A stretch of 64,000 bases of DNA from Hofstenia miamia (taxonomy: Eukaryota > Xenacoelomorpha > Acoela > Hofsteniidae): assembly GCA_900660155.1 (NCBI GenBank), contig CABFPE010000339.1, positions 738,219-802,218 on the forward strand, given 5' to 3'. The position numbers and the translations under genes were made by a program. A model generated the notes under the pieces. The model did no database searches. It saw nothing but the letters and a program-made list of their open reading frames with translations, and was not told the origin of the DNA. Within the stretch, counting starts at the first letter, position 1; the number at the start of each line of letters is the position of its first letter. This document shows positions 47,301-59,500 of this stretch, piece after piece.

Positions 47301-49861
47301 AAATATTTAAAAAATTAAACCAACAAATTTCCAAAAAAATATTTGTTTTAACTGATTAGCCACAAAAATTTAAGGGCTGTAAAAAACATTACTGTTTCAA
47401 CAGTTTACAGTATTGCAATGAGAATAATAATTAAATTTAACCATAAAAAATTCATTGCTTTTGCGAAAAATCAGTGATCGTACTTCTTAATTTTGTAGTT
47501 TTATGTGGCTCTTTGTTAAAATATAATCAACAGAATTTATATTTGAAAATGTAAGAAATGAAAATAAAGAAGTTTGAAGTTGTATTTTTTAAAGAAATAT
47601 AGCGGAGAAACAAAATACAAAAACAAATGCAGTATTGAATACAATAAATTTAATGTAAAAATTGAAGTTTGAGTTGTGCAATTTAAACGCTTTGTATTTT
47701 TATCATCATTTCTAACGTAATTGTGCCATTCGCCAAATGTAAAGGACATTTCAGAGCAATTACGTGCCCCGAATTCGAAATATTCGACTCTTGCTTAAGC
47801 TATTTGTACCTAACGACAGATAAAATGTGGTGCTATGTCATACAACGAACTTGATTTTATTGCGCAAAAAAGCTTGCGTGAAATTGCTTAATAAATTGTT
47901 TCGGAAATAGTGTTGAACTATTAAAGCAAAGCGTTGTTTATTGAAACTTTGATTCCTATAATGTGTTCCAATAAATAATCAGATATATCTTAAAATGCTC
48001 GAATGGTGAATTCAAACAGGTTGTGGTTAAAATTCACGATAAAAAACAAAATCTTTGTTCATATTTTTGGTATTATGGTATATTAAATGCCATTCAATTG
48101 AAAAACTAGAAGCCATTGTATAAGTGTGAATAAAATTTTATACAAGCTTTAGAAAAAAAATATTAGCATTACTTCTAAGCTTAGAGAAGAAAACAACTCT
48201 AACATAACTTTTACTTAGAAAAAATGGTATGCTAAACAATACTTGGAATTCTCAAAGCTTAATTCAACATTATTTGTGAAAAATTACCAACAGCTTTTTT
48301 GTTACTGAAAGTTGAATGACAAAAAGAAATTGTCCACTATCAAAATTTAAGATCTGTCTTCGCTAATTTGAACTGTTTAGAATTGGGAAATTAAGGCCGA
48401 TGCCTGAACATCATGAAAATTCAGTTGCTATTTACATGCAAAAAATAAATATTCGTTAAAATAGCGTGGTTTCAATAATAAATGCGTTTTCATGAAAATT
48501 TCTATCATTGCCTAACGCAATCAGTACGCATCTAAAGCGACACCAACTTAGATATGCAATAATAATTAAAAATTGATACACTTCTATCATTTGAAAAATA
48601 ATTTCGTATTCAACTTCACATTTATTGTTCTACTTTGAACTGAAATGATAAGTAGTTTTTAGGAAGATCAGTTCGTTGTGACCAGTGGGCAGGGGGTTAG
48701 GTTAGGGTGAACAAGTTGCGTGATCAATACTGTGAGGAATCTCTCTAAAAACTATCAAAATTGAAAATATCCTTAAATGCATTTTCCATAACAGCCTTAA
48801 TTTTTTAATTTTTTTACAGAATATCTGTTAACTGAAAAGTCCAATTGGAAACTTGGAGGAAGAATTTGGAAAAAATTGAGATTTTTATTTTAACTGTAAA
48901 AATTAGAAAGAAATGCTTTTCAATTAGATGAAATCAGTTTGTAACACAGTGATGGACATGGGCAGGGCAGGGCAGGGCAAGGCAAATTAGGCCCTGGACC
49001 GAAGTACTTAAAAAGANNNNNNNNNNNNNNNNNNNNNGTTAGGGTGAACAAGTTGCGTGATCAATACTGTGAGGAATCTCTCTAAAAACTATCAAAATTG
49101 AAAATATCCTTAAATGCATTTTCCATAACAGCCTTAATTTTTTAATTTTTTTACAGAATATCTGTTAACTGAAAAGTCCAATTGGAAACTTGGAGGAAGA
49201 ATTTGGAAAAAATTGAGATTTTTATTTTAACTGTAAAAATTAGAAAGAAATGCTTTTCAATTAGATGAAATCAGTTTGTAACACAGTGATGGACATGGGC
49301 AGGGCAGGGCAGGGCAAGGCAAATTAGGCCCTGGACCGAAGTACTTAAAAAGATGGACCGAAATTTAAAAAATGGTTACTATTACGCAACAGTCCTCCGA
49401 AATGCGGTGTGGAAAATATAATTTACACTTTGAAGTTTTACATTAATATCATATAATCTTCTGAATGGAAACTTATGATCTTCAATTTCAGTGTAGAATT
49501 TATTCGATGTTTCTAACACACCAAATTTTGGTGTAGCAAACCGAAAATTTGGAGAAATGTTTTTAGAAGCATAATAAAAATGGGCCGAATTGACATTAAT
49601 ATAAATCGGTCGGGCCTAAAGTTTACTGATTTGAATCGCGCCCATGTTATCTCTGTTGTAACATCAATACAATTTTATGAGTGTAAGGCCTTCAAGTCTT
49701 TAAGTCTGATACAAAGAAAACGAGGTTTTTTGGAAAGTAACAAAAAAATCAAATTGACTTGATTATACTTTTGGACAAATGTTGGTGGTTTACTAATGTC
49801 GAATGATGAAGGCGATTCAATAATCTGCGAATTCTGGGAATAAAATTTAAGATAAGAAAAT

Positions 49862-49901
<40 letters not shown>

Positions 49902-52900
49902 GAGCATATTTTGCTAAGCTTTAAAATAATTGGATATTGCATATATATAAATATCCTTTTTGAAATTTCAAAGAACCTTATGTAAAAATAATTGTAATAC
50001 TCCTGTCTAATGAAAATGCACGTTGTAATACCTGCGTGACTGAGAGATGTGTGCGGTATCGTCGTCTCGATGAATTATCATCACAATCTGAATTAGGACT
50101 CATTAAGGTTGGTTTAGTTGGGGAGATAAAATTGATCTGAGTAGGTTGTGGAATTAGTGGAGAAAAAGATGTAGCAGCTGGAGCCGTGGATAATGACTTG
50201 GTATTGCTCTCATGTTCAGTAGTGGTATTCTTATTATTTAGAACCATGCTAAAAATAAAACTTGGAAATAAAATATATAAAATGTAATATAAGAAATATT
50301 GGCGCGCTACCATACACAAACATCATTAGCACAAAATTAACATGAAGTCTTACCCTTGACCAACGGAAACGTAGTACACTGTCGCTTCTACACTAGCAGT
50401 AGTATCAGCCTCTACCTCAGCACTGTTTTTAGCTTCGATACTAGATTCTGACTCATCATCGATACTCATATCATAAGAAAGGTCGAGTTCAAGTTCTGGT
50501 GATTCTTCCAAATGATTTTTATTTGATGATTCATGAGTGTGCTTTATAGAATGTACATTAGGACTAATCGAGATGTTGTGAGCTAGTATTTGAACACTTG
50601 AATTATGAATGCTTTGATTAATACTTGAAGAAGATTCTACTGAAGAAGGCTCTTCTTTTACCGGTGATGTTAAAGGAGCAGTAACATTTGGCGGAATTCG
50701 ATTTGAAGTTTTATCTGATAAATGAGCTTGATGCAAATGCGTTATTAGATGTGATTTTGATGTACATACAATTTGACAATATGGACAGCGACAGTGAAAG
50801 CTTTGCATTCCAATTACACGTGTAGCACCTTTCCGCTGCCGAGCACGAGTATTTTGAAACCAAACCTGCACAACTCTGCGCTTAAGTCCAACTTTGGCGC
50901 AAATTTCTTCGAGCATCTGACGAGACGGATTACTATCTTCTTGATAGCTAGAATACAGGACTTCTAATTGAGCGGGAGATATTGTTGTGCGTATTCTCTT
51001 ATCTTTTTCTGCAATTTGTAACATGCCCGCTTCTCCAATTGAATTATTCATTGCAAGATTTAAAGGCTCTTGCTTAATAGCAGGATGACTAGCTGTTTGC
51101 GTGCCCTTAGAAGACGTTGCTTCCAATACTGCATCTAGATGCTCTTTTTCATGACTTTCATACTCTTCTTCACTCGCCAAAAGTTTCGTGCAAAATTGAC
51201 AAGTAAAAAAAATTTCATGAATAGTGTTATCGTCATTTTTACCTTCATCGCAACTATCATCATATTCAACTGAAGCATCATAGCAGCTGTCATTTACATG
51301 CTCATCGTGCTCATCCCACGTGTTGAAATTATTATTGCATTTCTTGCAAGAAATGCTTTCTTTTGCCCCATTAGAATTCTGCTTAGATTCTTGTTGCGAA
51401 ATTTCAATATTACGACGTGCCTTTTGACGTTGGTTCTGAAACCAAACGACAACAACACGCGGACTCAAATTTAAGGATTTTGATAATTTTTCCAAATCCT
51501 CATCTCTTGGATAAGCATTTCGCTCAAAAAACTCCTGTAGAGATTTCAGTTGAAAATCAGAAAACCTAGTGCGTGAAGCACGTCTTGTACTATTTAAGTT
51601 ATCCAACGGTTGTGGTGCAGCATTGTTACTTAAATATACGCTTTCTTGTGTTAAATGATTTAAATCAGCTGGATAAATCGGCAATACATGTGAAGAGTTT
51701 TCATTATTAACATCAGGAGGATTGCTGAAATTATAAGGTGAATCCTTGTTTTTTTGACGTTCTTTGAATAGTGTATTACGAAACCAATGTTTGATTACCT
51801 TTCCTTGTAATCCCGTTTTGATTGCAATTTGGTCTACTTCTGAATCAGTTGGCGAATTGGAAAGATCGAAATGATCCTTCAATATCTTTAATTGCTCATC
51901 TGAAATTCTAGTTCTTGGCCTTTTTTGCATATCTGTATAGAAATTCTGTAAAGCAGAATGATCAATCCCAGTAGAATTCAACAAAGAAATATTTGCTAAG
52001 TTTAGTCCAGCAATTCCTGAATTTTGCAGCATCATTAATTGCGGATTCATTAAAGATGACTGCTGCAAGTGCAATAAACTGGCAGCCATTGCATTATTTA
52101 AATTATCCGGTTCTGAACTAGAAATAGAGCAAGTTTCATCTTCACTGTTGTGTTCATTAATTTTCGAATCTTTTGTATCGGTGAGGTCTGTTGGCACATC
52201 CAATTTATTCTCATTGGCTTGGTCACTTTGCTTCAATAATTTGGCAGGAGGATCATCTGTATTAACAATTTTTGAGCTAATGGAAGTTGAAACATTGTTA
52301 AGGAATTCCGCTGCAGAGGCTTTAAGAAGAGAACTGACGTCTGCGCGGGATGTTCTTGTTGGTGAATTGCAGCCATTTAATCGAACATTGCACATTGTCG
52401 CTTGGTGATTCATTAATGCATCTTGTGTTGCAAAATATTGATTACATTTAGAACAATTGAACAAAGTTGGCGAAGAGGGTAAAATAGTTGCATAAATAGG
52501 CAAAATTGAAGACATAAATTTTTGTTGTTGCAAAAGAAATTGCTGCTGCTGTTGTAAAATATTTGCATGAAGCTTCTGCTGACTTTGAAGGTCCATTGAT
52601 TGCACAAGATGTAATTGTTGTAGCTGCTGCTGACTTGCCAATGACTCTTGCAATTGCTTGAGTTCTGATGGAAGTTCAACGCCTTCTAAGGACAAAGAAG
52701 ACCTTAACATATCAGCTTGCGAAGCAATTGATGTTAACGGCTCTGAAACGGCATTCGATAATTGCCAAGCAGATAAAACCCTGCTTTGATGTAGAACTGA
52801 TTTAAGATGAATATCTAAAGTTGATTGTTCAGCATAGCTTACATCACAGATAGAACATGTATACGGTTTCTCTACAGAAATATTATTTTGTGTAGATTTC

Positions 52901-55782
52901 GAATCATCATTAGGGTGCGCGACGGAAGATTGATGAATCAATAAATAGCATCTTCTTGTAAATGCAAGTCTACAAACTGTACATTTAAATGGCCGCTGAT
53001 CACTTTCATAATGCAGCTCTGCTAATCGTGGGGTATTTAGATAATCCTCTGATGCATCAGTGTGTTGCATTTCCGTTAACGAATCTAAACTAACTGGTAA
53101 ATTAGAAATTGAAGTGACTGGCGGAGTCGGTAAAGACATTGAAGCAATAGTCTCAGATATTCCTGCAGTGTTGTGAATTTCGAGGAAATGTCTGAACAAT
53201 ATATCTTCGGAGCTAAAATACTGACTACAACCTTTTTTCCAACAAAGATAACGAGTAGAAAGATCAGTGGCTACGGCATTAGGATGAATTTCTTCAATAT
53301 GCCGTGCAATATTCTCATTTGATCTACAGAGAAAATTGCAACCGGAAACTGGACAGGGTTTCATTACACACGTCTTGAGATGATCTTGAAAAGTAGAAAA
53401 TATTTGAAAAATAGCTCTGCATCTATGACATCTGAATGAATCACAGTTATTAATCACCAAGGGTGCTGATGAAGTCTGTTTCTTCACATTACCATCAGTA
53501 GGATATGTCCGAGATAGAGGCTTAACGCTCATGGTAGGTTTTACAACGGCCATTAAACCATCAACACACTCTGAACTAACATTATGGTTGTGAAAGAGGT
53601 GCTCTCTTAATAGTTCGCGGCTGCGATACACTTTAGAGCAAAGAGGGCATGAATACGCTTCTCCAATAGTTTCATCTTGGTTATCTCCTTGATTCTCATT
53701 AGCATTTTCGGATTCAACGATTCTTTCAATTTTAAAAACATCGCTCCAATTATTTAGAGGAAGACCAAGAAATTGACGTTCTTTTAAATTATTTGAATGA
53801 CCTTCTGTAGTAACGTGCGCTATGATCTCTGTCATTGAAATTGTTTTGATGTTGCACAATTTACAAGAATATTGCATTTGCGCGTTCCCACTAGCCGATG
53901 AAGCAGCAGCTGATCGGGAAAAATTAGCGAAAAATTCATGCAATTTCGAATTAAACAAATGCTGCTCGGTGTTGACATGTGAAGATATTTGACCAACACT
54001 TTTACCAACAAAAGCACATGCACCACAAAATATCTGTATTGTACTAACAGTATTTACAGCATTGAGAATATCGTCAAGGGAACCTCCACCTTCTTTTAAG
54101 TGATTAAAAATTTGCATTTTTTGTTTATGCTTTTCGGTTTGTGAATGCAAAGTGAAATTAGCCTTTAAAGAAGTGGAGTAATTACAAAGTTGACAGCGGA
54201 AGTTATTACCATCAAGTGCAAGGCAATCAATTCCAGAATTTTGTGTAGTAGATTGACTACGATCATGTAAAGCATGATTATGTACACGAGAAAGATCATT
54301 TGAAGCGAATGCATTGCAAACGGTGCAGGTAAATAATTTACTAGGATCAGGAGTTGTATCAGAGACGGACGTTAGTAAGGCATACTGATTATTAATGTCA
54401 TTAACTGCTGAATTCGAAACAATGTCTGAAGACAACTGCTTGCCTTGTGACCCATTCGTAGCTTGTTGAACCAATAGTAAATTTTGGGAATGTTTCTCAC
54501 TGTTGACATGATTTGTCATGCTAATATGATTACTGGATTCAAAGTCACAAACATCGCAACGGAAGACTGAAGAATTAGAAGTAGTGGAAGGTACAGAAAT
54601 TGAAGTTTTACAAGTATCATTACTTGTGGTAAAAGTTTCCGAAACACAAGAAGCTGTAGATGACGAGGTTTGCTGCATAATTTCATACTGCCCTGCTTTT
54701 CGCAACTCTTGCACATTATTTAAATGCTTATCACTTTGCATATGTATACTAAGATTACCTTTCGTTGTTGTAGAATAATTACAGACATCGCATCTAAAAG
54801 GCTTATATCCACAAGAATATGTTTCCCCACGAGCTAGTTTCGGATGAGTTTCACTTTTAGCACAATAAACACAGTTATTAACGGTTTCGGGATGCTTTTC
54901 TTTCATATGGGTTTCCAAAGTCTGTTGATATTTATAGTGCCAATTACATTTTGGGCACTTTAGTGTTTTGCAAGAATTTCTTGAATGACTTAGAGTCATT
55001 TGAAATGAATTCCTTGAAGTTGCCAACATGGCATCGCACTTCGTACACTCCGAAGCACCAGGAAGCGTTTGATGATTTTCAGGATCACTACAAACCAAAG
55101 ACAAAGGTGATGGCATGTAAGCACGAGCCAAAAAAGCCTGCACAACTGGATGAAAGTTTGGAAATGGAGTGTTTGATGACACGGTAGCAGCAATTTCATC
55201 CGGTTTTTGACTTGATGATATCAGCGGTTTAATGTTGTTTAATGGTATTTCATGTTCAATATCAATCAGAATGGGTACAACATTTTGATCTGTTGACTCA
55301 GAATTTGAAATGCTTTCCAAAATTAGGCTACTTTGGCATATGCTTATATATGACTTATCTTCACTAGAAATAAAGGTAGAATGTACAATTAAAGAATGAT
55401 CGCAGAGCATATTAAAGTCTTCATAATATAATTGGCATGCAAAACATAAAAAAATTTGATGAACAGGTGAAAAGTCACTATCTGGTTCTAAAGTGTGTTC
55501 TCTATAAACTAAATCTTGAAATTCCATAATTTTAGTCGTTGGTTCATGTAGCGCAAATGCTCTCCCAGTATAAACCATTACATTCGCTTCATTTGATGAT
55601 AAGCGTAGGCTTAAAGTAGCGTAACTATCTTTGGAAATGGACACCAACCCATCAAATGGAGTGCCAGAAAGCTCATTTCGACTAAACAATTGTTTGGATG
55701 AAATTTGGGGGTTTAATTGAGCGTTTGATGACTCGACACAATCACGCTTCATTGACAGATCAGCTACTTCTTCCTCTGTCAT
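37857..55782 (-). CDS. zfhx: ZFHX3/ZFHX4-type zinc-finger homeobox transcription factor
   Basis: Three coding exons (55782-50354, 50248-50032, 38396-37857) join in phase to 6186 bases, giving a predicted 2061 residues. Fingers and homeodomains follow the order known for ZFHX3/ATBF1 and ZFHX4: N-terminal C2H2 array, a Gln-rich segment, HD1 (about 1286-1346), HD2 (1399-1459), fingers, HD3 (1594-1653), a finger, HD4 (1871-1930) and a last finger. About twenty C2H2-like fingers are visible. Vertebrate members are nuclear repressors/activators of roughly 3600-3700 residues, so this protein is compact. Other motifs are two sumoylation-type sites (IKQE at 1569, VKEE at 1708) and a CtBP-type PMDLS eleven codons before the stop. 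The start ATG (55780-55782) is five bases after an acceptor; a 5' non-coding exon must lie upstream. Confidence 0.92.
40235..40800 (-). repeat. Unclassified interspersed repeat, copy B
   Basis: The reverse complement aligns with 9930-10735 once the MITE there is removed. It retains the uninterrupted sequence at the MITE insertion point (near 40690-40700). The 40595-40700 part is clearly GC-richer than the intron around it. No frame is conserved between the copies. Confidence 0.65.
42667..43090 (-). mobile_element. Internally deleted hAT element retaining the transposase C-terminus
   Basis: The element is 42675-43082 with exact 8-bp duplications AGTAGAAA (42667-42674, 43083-43090). The ends are TAGGGGTAGGCGGTTC and, inverted, AGGGGTCGGCGGTGC, with many CGGTTCGGTT subterminal units. 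The minus strand encodes MFLCISASNTNSERLGSTSA then ITKRRASLRGEHAEKLIKLK, corresponding to the hAT dimerisation-domain signature (I-P-A-x-S-x-x-S-E-R-x-F-S) and its tail. The rest of the gene is gone. Confidence 0.8.
44906..45843 (-). mobile_element. hAT transposon, 5' part, flanked by exact 8-bp TSD
   Basis: On the minus strand the element starts at 45835 with CAGGGATGCTCAAAAATTAA, has AATTAATTC-type subterminal repeats, then a BED-finger transposase gene. Exact duplications ATACCAGT lie at 45836-45843 and 44906-44913. The second is followed by a single N (44914). The 3' half and right terminus are therefore missing at that join. Confidence 0.75.
44915..45552 (-). CDS. hAT transposase with BED zinc finger, truncated by assembly join
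   Basis: The ATG at 45550-45552 starts MDKGKALAARYFKLTD. A BED finger follows (WTCSCGKVLTAAKGYSNLVS then HIKSQH, residues about 22-47). The catalytic region is recognisable as FALIIDGWTKTSTHFIGLFA (first Asp of the DDE core) and VALTADNCETMKA (second Asp). The frame is open for 212 codons up to the N, so this copy may have been intact until recently. Residues read beyond the N are flank, because the target duplication lies there. Confidence 0.75.
48701..49353. repeat. 316-bp segment duplicated across a 21-N gap
   Basis: 48701-49016 and 49038-49353 appear identical and are separated by N at 49017-49037. This is most simply an overlap between contigs that was not merged. The segment contains a GGGCA-type short tandem run and CAGTGATGGACATGGGCAGG, which resembles a hAT end. 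Confidence 0.85.
49866..49898. repeat. (TA)n microsatellite
   Basis: A pure TA run lies about 130 bp inside the intron, past the exon 2 donor. Confidence 0.9.
50032..50248 (-). CDS. zfhx: ZFHX exon 2: linker and first residues of homeodomain 4
   Basis: The acceptor TTTTATTTTTAG (AG at 50249-50250) supplies the single base that completes the Gly codon left by exon 1. There are then 72 codons (MVLNNKNTTTEHES...) ending in RRRYRTHLSVTQ and the donor GTATTA at 50031. The basic N-terminal arm of HD4 is here; the rest of the domain is in exon 3, 11.6 kb away. The linker is Ser/Thr/Pro-rich. Confidence 0.88.
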
Positions 55783-55787
55783 GATGC
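50354..55787 (-). CDS. zfhx: ZFHX exon 1 of the coding part: giant exon with finger arrays and homeodomains 1-3
   Basis: The acceptor TTCTTGTTTAG (AG at 55788-55789) and five bases precede the ATG. The exon holds 1809 codons plus two bases and ends at donor GTAAGA (50353 down). Family hallmarks include LKCPKCNWHYKYQQTLETHM, YKPFRCDVCNYSTTTKGNLS, HWFRNTLFKERQKNKDSPYN (HD1) and VVVVWFQNQRQKARRN (HD2, with Gln where many homeodomains have Ala or Arg), and VVQVWFQNTRARQRKG (HD3). A Gln-rich coiled segment spans residues about 1050-1090. The frame is open 45 codons upstream of the ATG, but that part is intron. Confidence 0.92.
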
Positions 55788-56156
55788 CTAAACAAGAATT
55801 TTGACAATAAAAATTGCAGAAAACTAACCGTTCAAAAAAACGTAAGACTAAACACATTAATGCAATGAAAAAAACATGATAAAATGAAGGTAAGCTAGTT
55901 AAAAATAAGGTTGACAAAATTTAGGCCATAATCAATTCAAAACTCAAAGTTTCCAGAAAAACCACAATTGTGAAACAAATAATTTTAGTTTACTACACCT
56001 ACAAGAGTAAAATATCATTAGAAAGTGGCATTCTCGAAACTTCTAAATTGAAACAATTGATAATAACGAATTTGAGATAGAAAATGATATTAGCAAAATT
56101 TCGTTTGCGCATTCATTAAAATTCTTTTTAATAAAGCAATTGATATATTGAGATCT
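55788..56156. other. Intron upstream of the ZFHX start exon
   Basis: AT-rich, with only the acceptor of the start exon recognisable. The partner donor and 5' exon were not found within the window. Confidence 0.4.
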
Positions 56157-56527
56157 ACCATAATCAGTGTTGGGACCGTGCCTTGATTTTTCGGCACGAG
56201 CACGGCACGAAATTTTGAAAAATTTTCAAGCAAGAGTCCGGCACGGCACGAAAATCTATAAATTTTTATTTAAATGTAAAATGCATTTTAGATTAAATCG
56301 TATTAATGAAATGCCTTTGGCAGAAAATATTTTCAATAGTTTAACAAGTTTTTCAAGAAACAAAACGTTCGCTGATTTTAATAGTCAAATTATTAGATTT
56401 AGAAAATCAAATTAACAAATATATTTGACACATATTTTAATGTAAACACGTGCATGGTACGGGCCCGAAAATTTTTGTAAAAATGGGCACGAGCACGGCA
56501 CGACATGGTACTAACACTGACCATAAT
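56157..56527. mobile_element. hAT-like MITE, 355 bp, exact 8-bp TSD
   Basis: The element is 56165-56519. The ends are CAGTGTTGGGACCGTGCC and, inverted, CAGTGTTAGTACCATGTC. Direct 8-mers ACCATAAT flank both sides (56157-56164, 56520-56527). GCACGGCACGA-type subterminal units occur near both ends in inverted orientation. The 82-codon internal frame has no transposase motif. Confidence 0.85.
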
Positions 56528-59500
56528 GCATAACAAAAATCAAAAAAAATATTACTTTTGCAATGGGCGAAATGAAAAAGGAAAAAATTCAAGAAAAATA
56601 AAAGCACTTCGTGGTTTACTAAATGAACAACAAAAACGATAAAAAATAGAAGTAGAATCATACAATTAACGTGATTGATACTTGATAAGCATGATAAAAC
56701 AGATAATTTCTTGAAAAAATGGCGCTAATTGATAAAAGTAATTAATTTGCATTATCGCATACTTAGAATTTTTGGAGAACGTCATTAATCTTTTAAATAT
56801 GTTAACGACTAAAAGCTAAAATGTGGATGTGAAATAACCAATAAAAATTTTACTTCAGTAAAAAATATATAGACTTGAACGGAGATTCAATACCAACCAA
56901 AATGAAAACGATTTACTGGATTTTCAATCATGTGTTATATGTGTGAGAATCCAAGAGTAGATAAAAAAATGATTTCTCTAATTTTTTAGATAATAACACG
57001 CTCAGACTCCATGGTTATTTTGACAATGCATTGCGAATGTTGCCCGAGTTTTTTAACAACTAAATTGAGTAACTCAAGGTAAGCAAATGTTAAACCATCT
57101 GCACAATGGGAAATTCAACAATGCAAATATATTGAATTTATTTATTCTAAAATAATTCTGCTAAGAATTATATATATATATATAATTATATATATATATA
57201 TATATATATCATTTAGAAATTGTTTTAAATTTAATGTAATTGCGATTATAAAATATATTATTTTGAACAAGAAGTTAATGACAAATATTCTTAAAGTAAC
57301 TCCTTTAAATTTTCTATGCTGATGATTTTTATGCATCAATTATATGGCAATAATTCAATTATATTTCAAAAGGATTAGGCGAATTATTACAAAAAAATAA
57401 AAATATAAATACAATAGTATTTATATAGCTAAAAGCAAACATTTAGTAGATGTGTATTTAGAAGTATCCAGTTGAATAGAAATAAGCCAGTAAACACGGG
57501 CAATGTACATATATAAGTTGAAATAACAGAAAAAATTTTGTATTAGTAATACCAAATTTTTTGCAAGCATTCTTTAAGAAATGTTGAAGTAAAATAATAT
57601 AGGAATGAAATAAAAGTGAAATGTACCTTGGGCGCAAAGTTTAATAAGTGATAAAATGAAATATAGAAAGACCTTATACTAAATGAAAATTCCTCACAGC
57701 AAATGAGTAGAGGCGACGCAAAGCATTGGCATAATTAAAAAATGTGACAGATAGAGTGGCGCAAAGACCATTAGAAATAGTTGTATGCAGCAGTAGTTAA
57801 CTCACTCTGTCTAATTGCGTCAGGCGGTAGCGAGTAGAAATCTAGTGAAAATTACAATTATCAGCTACCAGTGAGCTCTCGATGAACTGGCAATTAATAC
57901 AAATAGAATTCCATCTAGCCGGCACTCTGATAAAACGGACCTGTGTGTGCTGATAGAATACACTCTCCCGCTTTTCCCCAGCAACGTCCAGCAAGTTTAG
58001 TCATGTTAATTAATCAACAAAACCTCAATAATAGCTATTTGCCGCCTGGATCCCAATTTTTACATTGCGCCACTTGCGGCTATTTATAGAATTCTGTCGC
58101 CCAAGTTTGACGTGTCAAAATACGGGCAGTTGAGGGAACTTTCAAACAGAGCCTGTAGATAAAATGCGAAATATCCTCACTCAACCAATTAATAAAATTT
58201 CAATTATAATCAACAGCAAAAGACGTCAAATAGAGCGTAGCTAAAAGTGGTGATTCATTATTTGGAAGATAAGAATGTTTATTATGCCGAAGAAAATTAT
58301 TAGACAAATCAATAAATATGCAGTGGCGAAATCAGATAATAATCCTTGCTCAGGCAGTGTACACTATTTCAGCAAGTAGCATAAACCTATAGGATTGCAT
58401 GTTAATTGCGTTGGATTGAGATTGTCATTCGAGTTAGTCGCTCCAATTAGTATTTGATACCTAACTGATTATAGTGCCTTGAAGTGTATTCAATATATAC
58501 TTGCTAAGTCTTTTTATGTAGACATACTTTTTACCAACCAGCAGAGTACTATTTGACTAAAATTATGGCACAAAATACTTTGATTATTAAATAACGATCC
58601 ATTATGATGATATTCTAACTTGTTGAAATAAGCTAAACGAGTTCTCTTTCAAAATAGGACAACCCAGATTTCCTTTAATTTCATTTTATTTAAATTTATT
58701 TTCGTCAATTGTGCTATTGTGCAACTACAGTATGTTTTAATTTTACCTTAAATAAATTTTTCAAAACTTATTATCTTAAAAACAAATTTCAATGGTCTCA
58801 TATTATTTCATAGCATCGACAGCTGTCATATTTTATTAAACGGCATGTAATCTAAAAAAGATAGTATGATATAATAATAAATGTTTCAGAACAAATGCTG
58901 AAGAAACCTAAGTGTTTTTTAAAAATATATATTTTCTATCTATACAAAGAACATTATTAATTAGAAAAAAATAATTATTTGAGGAAACTTACAACTCACA
59001 CCTCAAAAATCATAGCATCAATTTTAAAGTGCTGATTAATTCATAATTTAAAATTACGCTTTTATAATTCCACGTAGAAAATAAAGGCAGTGAGAAAAGA
59101 TGTTAAGTGCATTGAATATTTATAATCTAGCAGCTGGATTAATTGACAGGAAGGCGAGTGTAAAATTTAATTTTTACTACCAAAAATGGCTATAGTCAAA
59201 GTTGGAGGTCGTTAAAGAGATGTTGTATGTTCGGAGACAGCTGTAGCTGCTTAATTGCCTACAGCTGCAATAAACTCTCACAATTAGAATGGCGTCATTT
59301 ATACAAAAGTATACTTCCATGTATAACGCATTGGTCAACAAAAAGAGATTAATTATAGATAGCGAAGGAAACATTAAGTGACGAAATAATCAACAATTAA
59401 AATGCACTAAATTCTCTACAGTAGAGAAAAGAATCAAGAAAAACCATTCAATCGCTATGTGAGTAAAGTTGACAAAATAGAAGGCGGAAAACAAATATGA

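Larger units (their letters stand above)
38397..50031 (-). other. 11.6-kb intron splitting homeodomain 4 of the ZFHX gene
   Basis: The donor is GTATTA at 50031 and the acceptor CTCTTTTTAG at 38398. The intron contains an old unclassified repeat (about 40235-40800), two hAT insertions (42675-43082 and 44906-45843), an assembly duplication (48701-49353) and a (TA)n run. Stretches such as 38640-38870 are rich in ATTA/TAAT homeodomain-type cores and may hold regulatory elements. No coding frame of host origin was found. Confidence 0.75.

Noticed and set aside
48695-48715. Telomere-like TTAGG units
   Set aside because: Only two or three imperfect units inside an intron; not an interstitial telomere array.
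55783-55917. N-terminal 45-codon extension of the ZFHX frame
   Set aside because: A good splice acceptor lies five bases before the ATG at 55782, and the extension is hydrophobic, AT-rich intron sequence unlike the family.
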